The notes under the pieces: generated by a model
What the model was told of the DNA's origin: nothing
The model's database searches: none
What the model saw: only the letters and a program-made list of their open reading frames with translations
Assembly: GCA_028386065.3 (NCBI GenBank)
Contig: JAKUCV010003254.1
Location: 1-64,000 of the forward strand
Origin: Turnera subulata
Taxonomy: Eukaryota; Streptophyta; Magnoliopsida; Malpighiales; Passifloraceae
Direction: 5' to 3'
DNA length: 64,000 bases
Shown here: positions 42,732 through 54,639 of the stretch, one piece after another
Position numbering within the stretch: the stretch's first letter is position 1
How the letters are laid out: each line of letters starts with the position of its first letter
Translations under genes and position numbers: made by a program

Positions 42732-44622
42732 TGTGACAACCCATGTAATTGATGCACTATATGTTTACTTGATGAGGAATGATGCTGGGATAGGAGCTGG
42801 TGCAATTGGCCAGCAATTGAATGAGTGGGCTAGCTGTTGGCTTCAGTTGACTAGCATTTGACTCGGATGGATTAATTAGCAGGTGATTAGTCCTAATCGT
42901 GGATTAGTGTGTGTGATCAGTGATTGGGAAACTAATTGAGGACTAAGTATGGGCTGAGTTGGGGCGAGCTAGCTTGGCTCTATTGGTTGAAAAATAAGCA
43001 TGAGGTGGAGAGGTGCTAAGGCTTGGTGGCAGATTTTGGGAGCAAAGGCAGCAAGTGGCTACTTAGTCACCTGCTTGCCTTAGCCTAATCTGCCCAAGCC
43101 AGCCCCTCACTCCCTCATTTCTGCCATAACGTGAAGAGAGCTCAGGAGAGAAGGACTCAGCCTTTCTCAAGATTTCCCAAGACACTCTCACACAAAAAAA
43201 GGTGGGGTAAGTAGTTGGGTTAAGATTCATGCTTGATTTGGTGCCAATAGGCTTGTCTAGTGTGTTGTTCGCTTAGACAGTGAGTAAGCTTGGTTTGGTG
43301 GGAGTTCTGAGGCTTTGTTATTGGGTGATTGCTATGTGGGAAGGCTTTGGCTGAGGTCTGGGCGTTGTTTGGTTGAATTGATGCACAATTGGTGCCGCTG
43401 GAGGCCAGTTGGTGCGCTGGGTGCGCCCAGTTGTCCTTACAGGGGGCTAATTGCACTTTCCAGTGCCTAGTAGGCTTGGATAGGGCAACCTGTTGGGGTG
43501 TAGGTCTAACAAGCGCCCAATTACTTGTGCTAATGCACCTGGTTAGGGCTGATGACTAGAGTTGATGTGCCAATGCAAGCATTGGTGCTAATCGATTGGT
43601 CTAGCTTGGCTAGTTGGTGCGTAGGCTAACTTATATGAGTTCTTATTTGATGCTTTGTGTTGCTGTGCTTTCTATTGATGCTTGGTTGTGTGTGGCAGGT
43701 GCTAGAAACCCAAGAGCACCAAAGGAAGGGGAAGGGCCTAGTGAGGCCTAAGCCTGTGTAAGTTTGGTTGTTACATATGAGAAGATTGATGATGCTTGCT
43801 TGCTGATTAATAGCTCCAATACGCTTATTGATGGCACCAATGGTGCAAATTGATGAAAGATGATATGCCTTGGCTTGTTGACGAGTCCGATATTCGGGCT
43901 GTGTATTTCATGCATATCACTTGCATCATGGCACATGCATAAGATGGTATTGATGATGAACCTCGCAGTGCCCCTGGGCTGCCTGGTTATATAAGATGAT
44001 GGTGGTGTTGTGCTAGGCGACGTGTCTGGTTTGGTAGCAAGTCACGAGCACTTCTCGTAGCTGTAGGCTAAGGAGTAACATTGTTGGCAGGGCTACCAGA
44101 CCATGCAGGTAGGCCTAGTGCATCATCACGGTAGCTTACCCGTGGGCTGATCACTGGTGCATTGATGTTTGGCTGTTGGGTGTTATTGCTGCTTGTTAGT
44201 GTCACTGCTGTTGCTTGTGTGATCACCTGCTTATTGAGTCAGTGGACTTACCCCCCTCTTTCCACCCCTTTCTTTTAGGGCAAGGAGCTGACTAGCTTAG
44301 TGAGGGAAGGCCCGAGAGGCGTACTTTGTTAGTCGATGGGTACTTGGCCAAAACTGCTTGTGCATATGAGAATAATTGGCTGAAACAACTCACTTAGCGC
44401 CCCACTTAATGCACAGACCTGATGTATAATAAAGTGTGGTTGTTGTGTGCTTAATTTCGTACTTTAATATGTGATGCTCACGTTGATGTTTGCTGCGCGT
44501 TTGGGTTAGATGCCCGTCGGGCTAGCTTCTGCCCAATGTTTGATGTAGTCCTTTGGGTGCCTTGTGGCATGCTTAGTGATGCACAAGGCACCTGGCCGGT
44601 CACGTTAAGACGGGGCGTGACA
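42732..44622 (+). repeat. 5' LTR of the chromovirus
   Basis: 1891 bp. Contains several GCACCAATGGTGC / CCAATGCAAGCATTGG style inverted words (43565-43600, 43830-43850). Confidence 0.9.
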
Positions 44623-44626
44623 GTTG

Positions 44627-44638
44627 TGGTAGCGGAGC
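44627..44638 (+). other. Primer-binding site, first
   Basis: TGGTAGCGGAGC four bases after the 5' LTR, a variant of the initiator-Met-tRNA site. Confidence 0.7.
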
Positions 44639-44699
44639 TCCAGGACTCCTCTAGTACGATGCAGGGTTCGGGGACGAACCTAGCGGAAGCTGGTGGGCC

Positions 44700-45194
44700 T
44701 GTGACATCCCGGGGTCTATGAGGGCGGGAAGTGAACACCGGTGCCGGGATGAGCATGGACAAGGAGCGGCTTCTGGCAGGCTTCTAGACGGAGGGGCACA
44801 GGAACGAACCGAATCCACACCGGAATAAGAGAGATCCTGAGACTGTGTAGGGATGGGGCTATACAGTTGGGGCGATTTCGTAATTATGTGGGTATGAGAC
44901 TATACAATTAAGAATAGCTCAAATGAAATGATTTCGAGGTTGTACAGGAATGGGACTGTACAATTGAGAATAGCTTAAACGGTTTGATGGGTACTAACTA
45001 TATCAACAAGGTGCACCTACCTTTTCGGTGCTCATTCCAAAAGAACTCCAAAGTTAAACGTGCTTGACTTAGAGCAATTCTAGGATGGGTGACCTCCTGG
45101 AAAGTTTTCCCCGGAAACATGCGAGTGAGGACAAAGTATGTTGGAAAGGTCCCGTGTTGGTCTGTAGTGACAGTCGACAAGCTGGGACGTTACA
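44700..45194 (+). repeat. Second, short LTR-like segment in the chromovirus leader
   Basis: Starts TGTGACATCCCGGGG and ends GGGACGTTACA, LTR-style termini, and is followed by another GTTGTGGTAGCGGAGC. 495 bp, includes the 5S-derived region. It looks like the LTR of a second family retained when two elements recombined. No target duplication seen. Confidence 0.6.
44990..45110 (+). other. 5S rRNA-derived sequence with pol III internal control region
   Basis: Resembles plant 5S rRNA over about 120 bp. The A box (AGTTAAACGTGCTTG, 45053-45067), the intermediate element (AGGATGGG) and the C box (GTGACCTCCTGGAAAGT, near 45090-45106) are nearly intact, whereas the first half is strongly diverged. 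Not a working 5S gene. Similar 5S-derived segments are known in plant LTR elements (for example Cassandra). Confidence 0.8.
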
Positions 45195-45198
45195 GTTG

Positions 45199-45210
45199 TG
45201 GTAGCGGAGC
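45199..45210 (+). other. Primer-binding site, second
   Basis: TGGTAGCGGAGC after the short LTR-like segment, 144 nt before the gag ATG. Confidence 0.65.
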
Positions 45211-45353
45211 ATGGTTATATATAATACGAAGGGGCTTAGGTTAAAAGGCTGCTAAAGGCTACTACCCATCACTAGTAATCGTGGGATGGTGAGAGCTAAT
45301 TATGTGTGTTGGTTTTCTTGTACTTGGGTGCAGGTAAGCCATCAAAGTGAAGG

Positions 45354-47339
45354 ATGGGAAAGGAGGTATTTACGGGTGCTGCTGCTCAAGATGAGCAATC
45401 CGTACATGATGCGGAGGATGAGGCCGATGAGACTTATGTTCCAGGGGATGCTGGTGATGAGTTGCCCAGCGAAGCAGAGTATTCAGATGCCTCCCAAGAG
45501 ATGCCTTTGGAGGTGCTGAAGGCTGGTTTGCATGGTGATAACAGGGCAGTTGAGACTATCGCGGAGGCGATTGCTGCTGATCGAAAAAGTAGAGAGGACC
45601 CGGTACTCCGAGATCACAGTGGGGAATCAACTTTGGTGACGTTTGTGAAACTTGATCCACCAACATTTCCCGGGGCTGGAAATGAGGATCCACAGCAATT
45701 TCTCGATGATGTGTGGAAATGTTGCCGAGTGATGGAATGCACTGATCATCGAGCAGTTGATCTTGTTGCTTTTCGGTTAAATGGGGATGAAGCTAACAAT
45801 TGGTATGATGCCAGAATGAGGGAGAGGATGCTTGATACTGTCCCGTGGACCTGGACTGAGTTCCGTGCCACATTTCTTGAACGATTCCGGCCTGAGAGTG
45901 TTAGGGATCAAAAAGCTGCGGAATTTGAACTTCTAAGGCAAGGGGACATGACAGTGGGAGAGTATGAGTCCAAGTTCACAAACCTGTCTAAGTATGCCTT
46001 GCATTTGATTCTAGATCAGCGGAAGAAGATCAAAAGGTTCATTGGAGGACTGAAGGGTTATATTTATAACTCATTAGTCGCTATACCATTTAGCTCTTAT
46101 GCTGAAGCAGTAGACAAAGCTCGGGAAATTGAGATGAAGACCCAAGCTGAAAGAGCTGAGGCAAGTGCCAAGAGAACAAGGCATGACAACACTCAAGGCC
46201 AACCAAGTTTTTCTGCTGGTGGTGGCCAATTCCGAGGACGTGGGAAAACAGGGTTGTGGGTTAACATACCTAGGGCCCGATTCAGAGGCAATTCTAGTTA
46301 CGGTGCCTCAAGCTTTGGTGGGAGCTCGACGAGACCTATAGTCAGCCAGAACAGGGGTGCACAAAGTGCGCAGGTAAAGCCCAACTCCGTATGTTTTATG
46401 TGCAGCCAGTTTGGTCATATGTCGCGGGAATGCCCAGTAGGGCATAACATATGTTATTCGTGTGGGCAGCCAGGGCATAGAGCTCGGGAGTGTTCTGTTG
46501 GACAACCATCAATGGCGTCCAGTGTGGCTTCTCCACCATCTAGGCCACCACGGGCTGATAGCCAATCCTCTGTCCGTGGCAGAGGAGGTACTGGCCGTGG
46601 AGTCTTTGGTAGGGGCAACAACTATCAACTGGGGCAGGGTCAGGCGCGAGTATTTTGCTTGACCCAGAAGGATGCTGGAGCCTCCAACACAGTTGTGACA
46701 GGTATCTTAAAAGTTAAATTATGTCCTGCACTATGTTTAATTGATACAGGGTGTACCCACTCCTTTGTAAACATTCATTTTACGAAGTACTTTGAGGATG
46801 AACCTAGTGACTTGGGTAGCCCATTGGCTGTGTATACCCCACTTGATGAGCGGGTCTTTATGGACAAAGTATATCGGGAGTCCGATATTTGTGTGTTAGA
46901 ACACCATTTACCAGCTGACTTGTTGTTGTTACCTATGGCCTATTTTGATGTAATCTTGGGTATGGATTGGCTTTCTCGGTATGGTGGACGGGTAGATTGT
47001 GCAAATAAGTTGGTGAAGTTTCAGCCCTCAGGGGAGGCAGAATTCATTTTCCAAGGAAAGTTTGTCTCTTCACAACCCCGAATAATTTCTGCGGTGAAGG
47101 CAACTCGGGTGGCACGACATACAAATTGCTTATATTTGGTGTCAGTGCAAAGTGTGGGTGAGTCGAAAATTTCCATTGATCAAGTACCAGTTGTTAAAGA
47201 ATTTGTTAATGTTTTTCCTGACGACTTGCCGGGGTTACCACCGAAACTAGAAATTGAGTTTGGCATTGAGCTTGAGTCGGGGCAGAACCCGTATCAATTA
47301 CACCTTATCGAATGGCTCCTACAGAATTGCGAGAATTAA
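45354..47339 (+). pseudogene. Chromovirus gag-protease, frameshifted from RT
   Basis: 661-codon frame from MGKEVFTGAAA. Residues about 85-260 are the retrotransposon gag domain (FVKLDPPTFPGAGNEDPQQF, WTEFRATFLERFRPESVRD, LRQGDMTVGEYESKF). Two CCHC zinc knuckles follow: CFMCSQFGHMSRECP and CYSCGQPGHRARECS (about 345-382). The protease has LIDTGCTHSFVN and FDVILGMDWLSRYGG. The frame then runs into the RT leader (FPDDLPGLPP) and ends out of frame near 47312 because of a small indel before the PYRMAPTEL codons. Gag would assemble particles; protease cleaves the polyprotein. Confidence 0.9.
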
Positions 47340-48480
47340 AAACCCAGTTGCAGGACTTGTTGGACAAGGGATTTATCAGACCTAGTGTATCCCCGTGGGG
47401 AGCTCCGGTTCTGTTTGTCAAGAAGAAAGATGGCTCAATGAGATTGTGTGTGGATTATCGGCAAATAAATAAGCTAACAATACGAAACAAGTACCCTTTG
47501 CCTCGTATTGATGATTTGTTTGATCAGTTGCAAGGGGCAAGACACTTCTCGAAGATTGACTTGAGATCAGGTTACCATCAGTTAAGAATTAAGGAGGAGG
47601 ATGTGAGGACAACAGCCTTTAGGACAAGGTATGGGCACTATGAATTTTTAGTAATGCCGTTCGGACTTACTAATGCACCTGCATCTTTTATGGACTTAAT
47701 GAACTGAGTGTTCAAGCAGTACCTTGACAATTTTGTGATTGTGTTCATTGACCATGTGCTGATTTATTCAAAGACTAAGGAGGAGCATGCAGAGCATTTA
47801 AGAATTGTGCTACAAATCCTACGAAAAGAAAAGCTATACGCTAAGTTTTCAAAATGTGAGTTCTGGTTGGAAAAAGTTTCATTCTTGGGTCATGTCATAT
47901 CAGCTGAGGGTATTGAGGTAGACCCACAGAAAGTGGAGGCAATTGTTAAGTGGCTGAGGCCGACCAATGTGACGGAGGTACGAAGTTTCCTTGGGCTGGT
48001 GGGATATTACTGTCGGTTTGTTGAAGGCTTCTTTGGTCTGACGCTTGAGAGGCCAGTTTCCAAGAGCTGAAACATAGGTTAACCTCAGCACCAATACTTA
48101 CTTTACCCAAAGAAGATGGTGTGTATATTGTGTACTGTGGTGCGTCGAGAGTTGGTTTGGGCTGTGTCTTGATGCAGGATGGCAAAGTGATTGCCCATGG
48201 CTCTCGGAAACTCAAATAGAATGAAGAGAATCACCCAGTGCATGACCTTGAGATGGCAGCAGTAGTCTTTGCATTGAAAATTTGGAGACATTATCTGTAC
48301 GGGGAGCCTTGTGAAATTTAAACGGATCATAAAAGCCTGAAATACATAATGGAACAGCGGGACTTGAACTTGAGGCAGCGTAGATGGGTTGAGTTACTTA
48401 AGGATTATGATTGTACCATTAAATACCATCCAGGAAAAGCCAATGTTGTGGCTGATGCCCTTAGTGGGAAATCTATTGGC
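47312..48480 (+). pseudogene. Chromovirus reverse transcriptase and RNase H, broken
   Basis: RT from 47312 ([64 protein letters not shown]). A TGA at 47705-47707 replaces a codon after MDLMN. The catalytic box reads [10 protein letters not shown]: the second Asp of the usual DD is His (CAT at 47753-47755), which alone would kill polymerisation. A deletion and stop follow [13 protein letters not shown] near 48068. RNase H continues to about 48480 with two stops (near 48218 and 48319) and ends [10 protein letters not shown]... [16 protein letters not shown]. Confidence 0.9.
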
Positions 48481-50055
48481 AGCTTGGCACATCTTGGTGT
48501 GGTCAGGAAACCTACAGTTAGGGCTTGGCATGATTTGCTGGATCAGGGCTTGCATTGTGCCGTTGCCGCATCAGGGGCATTGTTAGCTCACTACCAGGTG
48601 CGTCCAACTTTGAATGACGAAATTGTAAGGGCTCAAAATGATGATGCTGAAACTAAATCGTGGAAAGAAGAAGTGAAACAAGGGGAACAAGCTGGGTTTG
48701 TGATTACTGATGATGGCATACTAAAGTTCGGTACAAGGATGTACGTTCCTGATGTCAGGGATCTCCGTAGCAAACTTCTAAAAGAAGCACACCAAACCCG
48801 ATACACCTTACATAAAGGATCCACCAAAATGTACCATGATTTAAAAACACATTACTGGTGGAATAACATGAAGAGGAACATGGCCGATTATGTCTCCAAA
48901 TGCTTGATATGTTAGCAAGTAAAAGGAGAACATCAAAAACCACCGGGATTGCTTCAACCCTTATCAGTTCCAGAATGGAAGTGGGAAAGAATCACCATGG
49001 ATTTTGTTAGCGGATTACCGCAGACTGCAGGTGGGTTTGATTCTATATGGGTGATTGTTGATCGATTGACCAAGTCTGCTCATTTTCTTCCAGTAAAGAC
49101 TACCTATAGTTTTGTAAAGCTAGCACAAGTATATGTTGATGAAATTATGAGGCTACACGGTGTACCCGTTTCGATAGTATATGATCGAGGCCCTCAATTG
49201 ACATCAAGATTTTGGCGAAGCTTCCAACATGCTATGGGGACTCAGCTTGATTTGAGTACTGCATTCCACCCTCAAACAGATGGGCAAAGCGAACGGGTGA
49301 TACAAATTCTGGAAGACATGCTGCGAGCTTGTGTGCTAAGTTACGGAGATGGTTGGAATAAATATTTGTCGTTGATTGAATTTGCCTACAACAATAGTTA
49401 CCAATCAAGCATTGGTATGGCCCCATATGAACTATTGTATGGCCGCAGGTGTAGAACTCCAATATGTTGGAATGAAGTGGGGGTCAGGAAATTGTTAGGG
49501 CCTGAAATTGTTGAGGAAACGGCCGAGAAAGTAAGGGTGGCACGAGAGAACCTTGTCGCTGCCCAAAGTAGGCACAAGTCCTATACAGATAATAGGAGAC
49601 GGGAATTGGAATTCTCAGTTGGGGACATGGTATTTCTTAAGGTGTCGCCCACAAAAGGGGTACTACGGTTTGGAAGGAAAGGTAAACTAAGCCCACGCTA
49701 TCTGGGTCCATTTGAAATAATTGAAAAAGTTGGACCAGTGGCGTACCATCTTTCATTGCCCCGATTTTATCGCATATTCACCCGGTGTTTCATGTATCAT
49801 TGTTAAGGAAATATTTTCCAGATCCCTCACATGTTTTAGCACCGCAAGAGATTCAATTAGGAGAGGAACTCACTTACTGGGCGCAGCGAGTGGAAATAAT
49901 AGACAGCAAGGTGCGCAAACATCGTAACAAAGAGATTGCCTTTGTGAAAGTTATATGGGAGGACGCCCCTGGATAGGAGGTTACTTGGGAGACTGAAAAA
50001 GAAATGCTGAACAAGTGTCCACTTCTATTTTCAGGTAAATTCGAGGACGAATTTT
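48481..50055 (+). pseudogene. Chromovirus integrase with C-terminal chromodomain
   Basis: HHCC zinc finger near 48790-48915 ([10 protein letters not shown]..., CLIC then a TAG stop at 48913). Core: ERITMDFVSGLP (first Asp), VYDRGPQLTSRFW (second Asp), TDGQSERVIQILEDMLR (Glu). The GPF/Y-like segment, PRYLGPFEIIEKVGPVAYHL, is near 49700. A frameshift near 49765 leads into frame 49785-49976. The chromodomain is RVEIIDSKVRKHRNKEIAFV... WETEKEML, with a TAG near 49974. The chromodomain places the element among chromoviruses, thought to target chromatin marks. Confidence 0.85.
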
Positions 50056-50072
50056 AAGTAAGGGGGAGATGA
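50056..50072 (+). other. Polypurine tract of the chromovirus
   Basis: AAGTAAGGGGGAGATGA abutting the 3' LTR, after the conserved GAGGACGAATTTT block. Confidence 0.85.
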
Positions 50073-51961
50073 TGTGACAACCCATGTAATTGATGCACTA
50101 TGTGTTTACTTGATGAGGAATGGTGCTGGGATAGGAGCTGGTGCAATTGGCCAGCAATTGATTGAGTGGGCTAGCTGTTGGCTTCGGTTGACTAGTATTT
50201 GACTCAGATGGATTAATTAGTGGGTGATTAGTCCTAATCGTGGATTAGTGTGTATGATCAGTGATTGGGAAACTAATTGAGGACTAAGTGTGGGCTGAGT
50301 TGGGGCGAGCTAGCTTGGCTCTATTGGTTGAAAAATAAGCATGAGGTGGAGAGGTGCTAAGGCTTGGTGGCAGATTTTGGGAGCAAAGGCAGCAAGTGGC
50401 TGCTTAGTCACCTGCTTGCCTTAGCCTAATCTGCCCAAGCCAGCCCTCACTCCCTCATTTCTGCCAAAACGTGAAGAGAGCTCAGGAGAGAAGGACTCAG
50501 CCTTTCTCAAGATTTCCCAAGAAACTCTCACACAAAAGAAGGTGGGGTAAGTAGCTGGGTTAAGATTCATGCTTGATTTGGTGCCAATAGGCATGTCTAG
50601 TGTGTTGTTGGCTTAGACAGTGAGTAAGCTTGGTTTGGTGGGAGTTTTGAGGCTTTGTTATTAGGTGATTGCTATGTGGGAAGGCTTTGGCTGAGGTCTG
50701 GGCGTTGTTTGGTTGAATTGATGCACAATTGGTGCCGCTGGAGGCCAGTTGGTGCGCTTGGTGCACCCAATTGTCCTTACAGGGGGCTAATTGCACTTTC
50801 CAGTGCCTAGTAGGCTTGGATAGGGCAACCTGTTGGGGTTTAGGTCTAACAAGTGACCAAATACTTGTGCTAATGCACCTGGTTAGGGCTGATGATTAGA
50901 GTTGATGCGCCAATGCAAGCATTGGTGCTAACCGATTGGTCTAGCTTGGCCAGTTGGTGTGTAGGCTAACTTATATGAGTTCCTATTTGATGCTTTGTGT
51001 TGTTGTGCTTTCTATTAATGCTTGGTTGTGTGTGGCAGGTGCTAGAAACCCAGGAGCACCAAAGGAAGGGGAAGGGCCTAGTGAGGCCTAAGCCTGTGTA
51101 AGTTTGGTTGTCACATATGAGATGGCTGATGATGCTTGCTTGCTGATTAATAGCTCCAATACGCTTATTGATGGCACCAATGGTGCAAATTGATGAAAGA
51201 TGAAATACCTTGGCTTGTTGACGAGTCCGATATTCGGGCTGTGCATTTCATGCATAACACTTGCATCATGGCATATGCATATGATGGTATTGATGATGAA
51301 GCTCGCAGTGCCCCTGGGCTGCCTGGTTATATGAGATGATGGTGGTGTTGTGCTAGGCGCCGTGTCTGGTTTGGTAGCAAGTCACGAGCACTTCCCGTGA
51401 CTGTGGGCTAAGGAGTAACATTGTTGGCAGGGCTACCAGACCATGCAGGTAGGCCTAGTGTATCGTCACGATAGGTTACCCGTGGGCTGATCACGGTGCA
51501 TTGATGTTTGGCTGTTGGGTATTATTGCTGCTTGTCAGTGTCACTGCTGTTGCTTGTGTGATCACCGGCTTATTGAGTCAGTGGACTCACCCCCCTCTTT
51601 CCACCCCTTTCTTTCAAGGCAAGGAGCTGACTAGCTTGGTGAGGGAAGGCCCGAGAGGCGTACTTTGTTAGTCAATGGGTACTTGGCCAAAACTGCTTGT
51701 GCATATGAGAATAATTGGCTGAAACAACTCACTTAGCGCCCCACTTAATGTACAGACCTGATGTATAATAAAGTGTGGTTGTTGTGTGCGTAATTTCGTA
51801 CTTTAATATGTGATGGTCATGTTGATGTTTGCTGCACGTTTGGGTTAGATGCCCGTCGGGCTAGCTTCTGCCCAATGTTTGATGTAGGCCTTTGGGTGCC
51901 CTGTGGCATGTTTAGTGATGCACAAGGCACTTGGCTGGTCACGTTAAGACGGGGCGTGACA
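50073..51961 (+). repeat. 3' LTR of the chromovirus
   Basis: 1889 bp, a few percent different from the 5' LTR, followed by AAAGC. Confidence 0.9.
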
Positions 51962-52591
51962 AAAGCTTTCTCTATCGAATTGAGTGAATGATGTAATCTT
52001 GCTCCGGATACATGCTGCTTTATCAGGTGGATAGTATTTTGCAAAAAAAGCCTTTGAAAGCTCCTCCCACGTCTTGTATGTTCCAGCTGCTCCTGACTTC
52101 AACCACTTTTTAGCCTTGCCTTGCAAAGAAGAAGGAAATAAACGAAGTTGAATTGCATCATCAGTCGCTCCATTGATCTTGATCAAATCACAAATCTCCG
52201 TAAACGTCTGCAGATGTTGATTCGGGTCCTCATTATCCAAGCCTCCAAATTGTTCCTGTTGCACCATGTGAATAAGTGCTGTCTTCAGTTCGAAATTGTT
52301 GGCATTGATCGTTGGCCTTACAATGCTCGACTGCATTATATCCAAACTCGGTGTTGCATAGTCACGCAATGTCTTGCTTCCTTCTTTTGCCATGATGACT
52401 GTGTCGAAATTATCAGCTACAACTTCTGCTTCCTCTTCTATTTCAGTGTCTTGAAGAAACTCCACAGGCTCTACGACTTGCTTCTGCTTTCGCTTGTTCA
52501 CGCGTAGTTGCTTGTGTAATATTCTCTCGATCTCCTGATTGATCTCAGGAATTGGACTCGTTGAAGCACCGTGTCTCGTCTTGGGCATCAA
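51962..52591 (-). pseudogene. Athila gag, N-terminal piece
   Basis: Minus-strand frame from MMPKTRHGAST with the Athila/Tat gag signature: TLRDYATPSLDIMQSSI, ANNFELKTALIHMVQQEQFG, DAIQLRLFPSSLQGKAKKWL and SKAFFAKYYPPDKA. It is interrupted by the chromovirus at the AAAGC target and resumes at 42731. The downstream gag and the whole pol are missing from the window. Confidence 0.9.
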
Positions 52592-52727
52592 CCAAAAATT
52601 GAAAACACTATATAAAAAAAGAAAACAAAAAATAATTTTAAAAAATAAAGATATAAAAAGAAACTAATGCGAAAAATAAAACCTAAAGTAATCTAGTTGC
52701 AATCTCAATAATATTAAAACGGTTTGT

Positions 52728-52745
52728 TCCCCGGCAACGGCGCCA
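52728..52745 (-). other. Athila primer-binding site
   Basis: Minus-strand TGGCGCCGTTGCCGGGGA, the tRNA-Asp-type site typical of Athila, eight bases beyond the LTR. Confidence 0.9.
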
Positions 52746-52753
52746 GAGAAGCT

Positions 52754-54590
52754 TGATATGGTTATTTTTACACGTGACTTTTCAAATCTATAATTCTTGA
52801 TCAATTCACAACACGACACACAAATATCTCACGAGTAAACGCAACGATTGTTAACTACAAGCGTACAGTGTACTATGTAGTGTAGTAGTTAATCAAGGTC
52901 GATCCACGAAACAAGGAAAATAAGTATTATCTAAATCATAGCTTATGATTTTCTACACAAATCTATTAAAAGATGGTGTAGGTTGATGTCGAAATTAACA
53001 AATAAAAATAAATAAAACTGCAAACTTAATCTAAAGTGGGTTCTATCAATATCTAAAGCAATCTAGGAAATCGGGGTTCACACAATTACTATCTAGGTTT
53101 ATCATTCATGGAATCGATTTCTATTATTGATTTGTGATTTTGGGAAATTGTTTCTAATGTCTTAATCCTCTTCTCTCGCATATTGAATCAAATATTCAGC
53201 AAAGATTACTACCTAGCTCTCGCATAGCCTAGCATCCATACTAAACTCATTAAGCACAAAACAATCAATCAAGCCCCAAGAAATTATCAGCTGTCGCATA
53301 TTTTAGCATCAATCAATCTAACTTCTTCTAGGTATCATCTTATAAATCATGCAGCTCTCACATCTTGCAATCAATAAGAATCAATCCAAAGTAGATAGGT
53401 AGTTCGGCACACATAGATTGAACAATCAACGAAATCAATTGAATAAACATCAATCCATAGATGATAAAACCATAGAAGTAATTAGCTACATCCCTAATCC
53501 AAGATTAGAGAATTAGTTCCTCATAATAAAATAGCAATCAATCAATATCTCACAAGAATTCATCAAGTAAACAATTTAACAGAAAGAAAATGGAGAAGAG
53601 GAAGAAGTAGTGAAGTCGGCTGGCTGGTTTGGTTGGATGATGATGGCGTCGACTTGTGCTCTCCTAGTGTCGATTTCTGCTGCAATTGGACTGGTGAATA
53701 TGTGACTTTAAACCTTCAAATCTTGCTAGAAAAACATTGAATTTTTGTGCGGAATAACCTTTGAAATTGGATGAGAAATTTGGCACCACCTAGAGGATCC
53801 AAACGAGTAGAAAACCCTAACCCTACTAGTGTGTGTGACCTAATAACTAACCAATTCGGCAGAGCTTCGCCCTCTGACTTCTGTCTCCTGAATATATCGA
53901 CCTAGGGGGTCCTTTTATACGAAATTTAAGCTTTAGAAGTCAGTGGGGCACTCCTACTTTGAATGGAAATTAAATTCTTGACTTACACTCCAAGTTGGAC
54001 TTTTGCTTGTTTTCTGACCCGAAATTTGCACGCCACCTTACTCCTAGAAGACTTCCAAACTGGGCGTTAGGCTCTTCTAAAAAGTTCTAAATAATTCTTT
54101 CAGATTTTTTTTCATAAAAGAACTCTTGAATTGAACTTCTATAGCTCAAGATATCGCCGAAACACTGGGCCTGGGTCGGCACAGAAAAATCTGCATCCTG
54201 GGCTGGATTAAAATAAATACTGCTCCTTGTAGACTCGTCCAAAAAATTATGCAATTTAATCCATAGAAAGCTCTAGAAGTCTAGTCTTCAATATAGTCTC
54301 ACTTAATTTTAATGCCTAGAACTCCCGAAATCTTCAAAATAGTCAGTTGTGCTCACTGCAGAAAGTTTCCTAAATTGAGCCTGGTTCCCAAACTTGGCTA
54401 AAAAGCTTCCATTCTTCAATAAAAACGATAAATTCCTGATAAAAATACTTAATCAGCAAAATTGAAGTACTAATTGACACAATGCATGAAAACACACAGT
54501 AATATAAAGTTTATACACATTATTGACCAAGAATACATAGAAAAAGCCATTCAAAACCATCATAAAAACACTAACATTTAGATGTTATCA
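52754..54590 (-). repeat. Athila 5' LTR
   Basis: 1837 bp, minus-strand TGATAACATCTAAATG to CCATATCA, next to PBS and gag. No coding. The right flank (from 54591) is Tat/Ogre-like DNA. Confidence 0.85.
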
Positions 54591-54639
54591 GTACTCAAAC
54601 TTGTGTGTAAATCGACTTAATAGCTTGACAAGCCAAAAA

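Larger units (their letters stand above)
42732..51961 (+). mobile_element. Complete Tekay-type chromovirus (Ty3/Gypsy), 9230 bp
   Basis: LTRs 42732-44622 and 50073-51961 (TGTGACAACCC to GGGGCGTGACA), TSD AAAGC (42727-42731 and 51962-51966), PBS-like TGGTAGCGGAGC, gag-protease, RT, RNase H, integrase and chromodomain in Gypsy order, polypurine tract. Inserted in Athila gag. LTRs differ by a few percent. Several frameshifts and stops, and a damaged RT active site, make it non-autonomous. An extra 495-bp LTR-like segment with a second PBS lies in its leader. Confidence 0.9.

Noticed and set aside
44990..45110. Functional 5S rRNA gene
   Set aside because: First half strongly diverged, no T-run terminator at the right place and located in a retrotransposon leader; only the control region is conserved.
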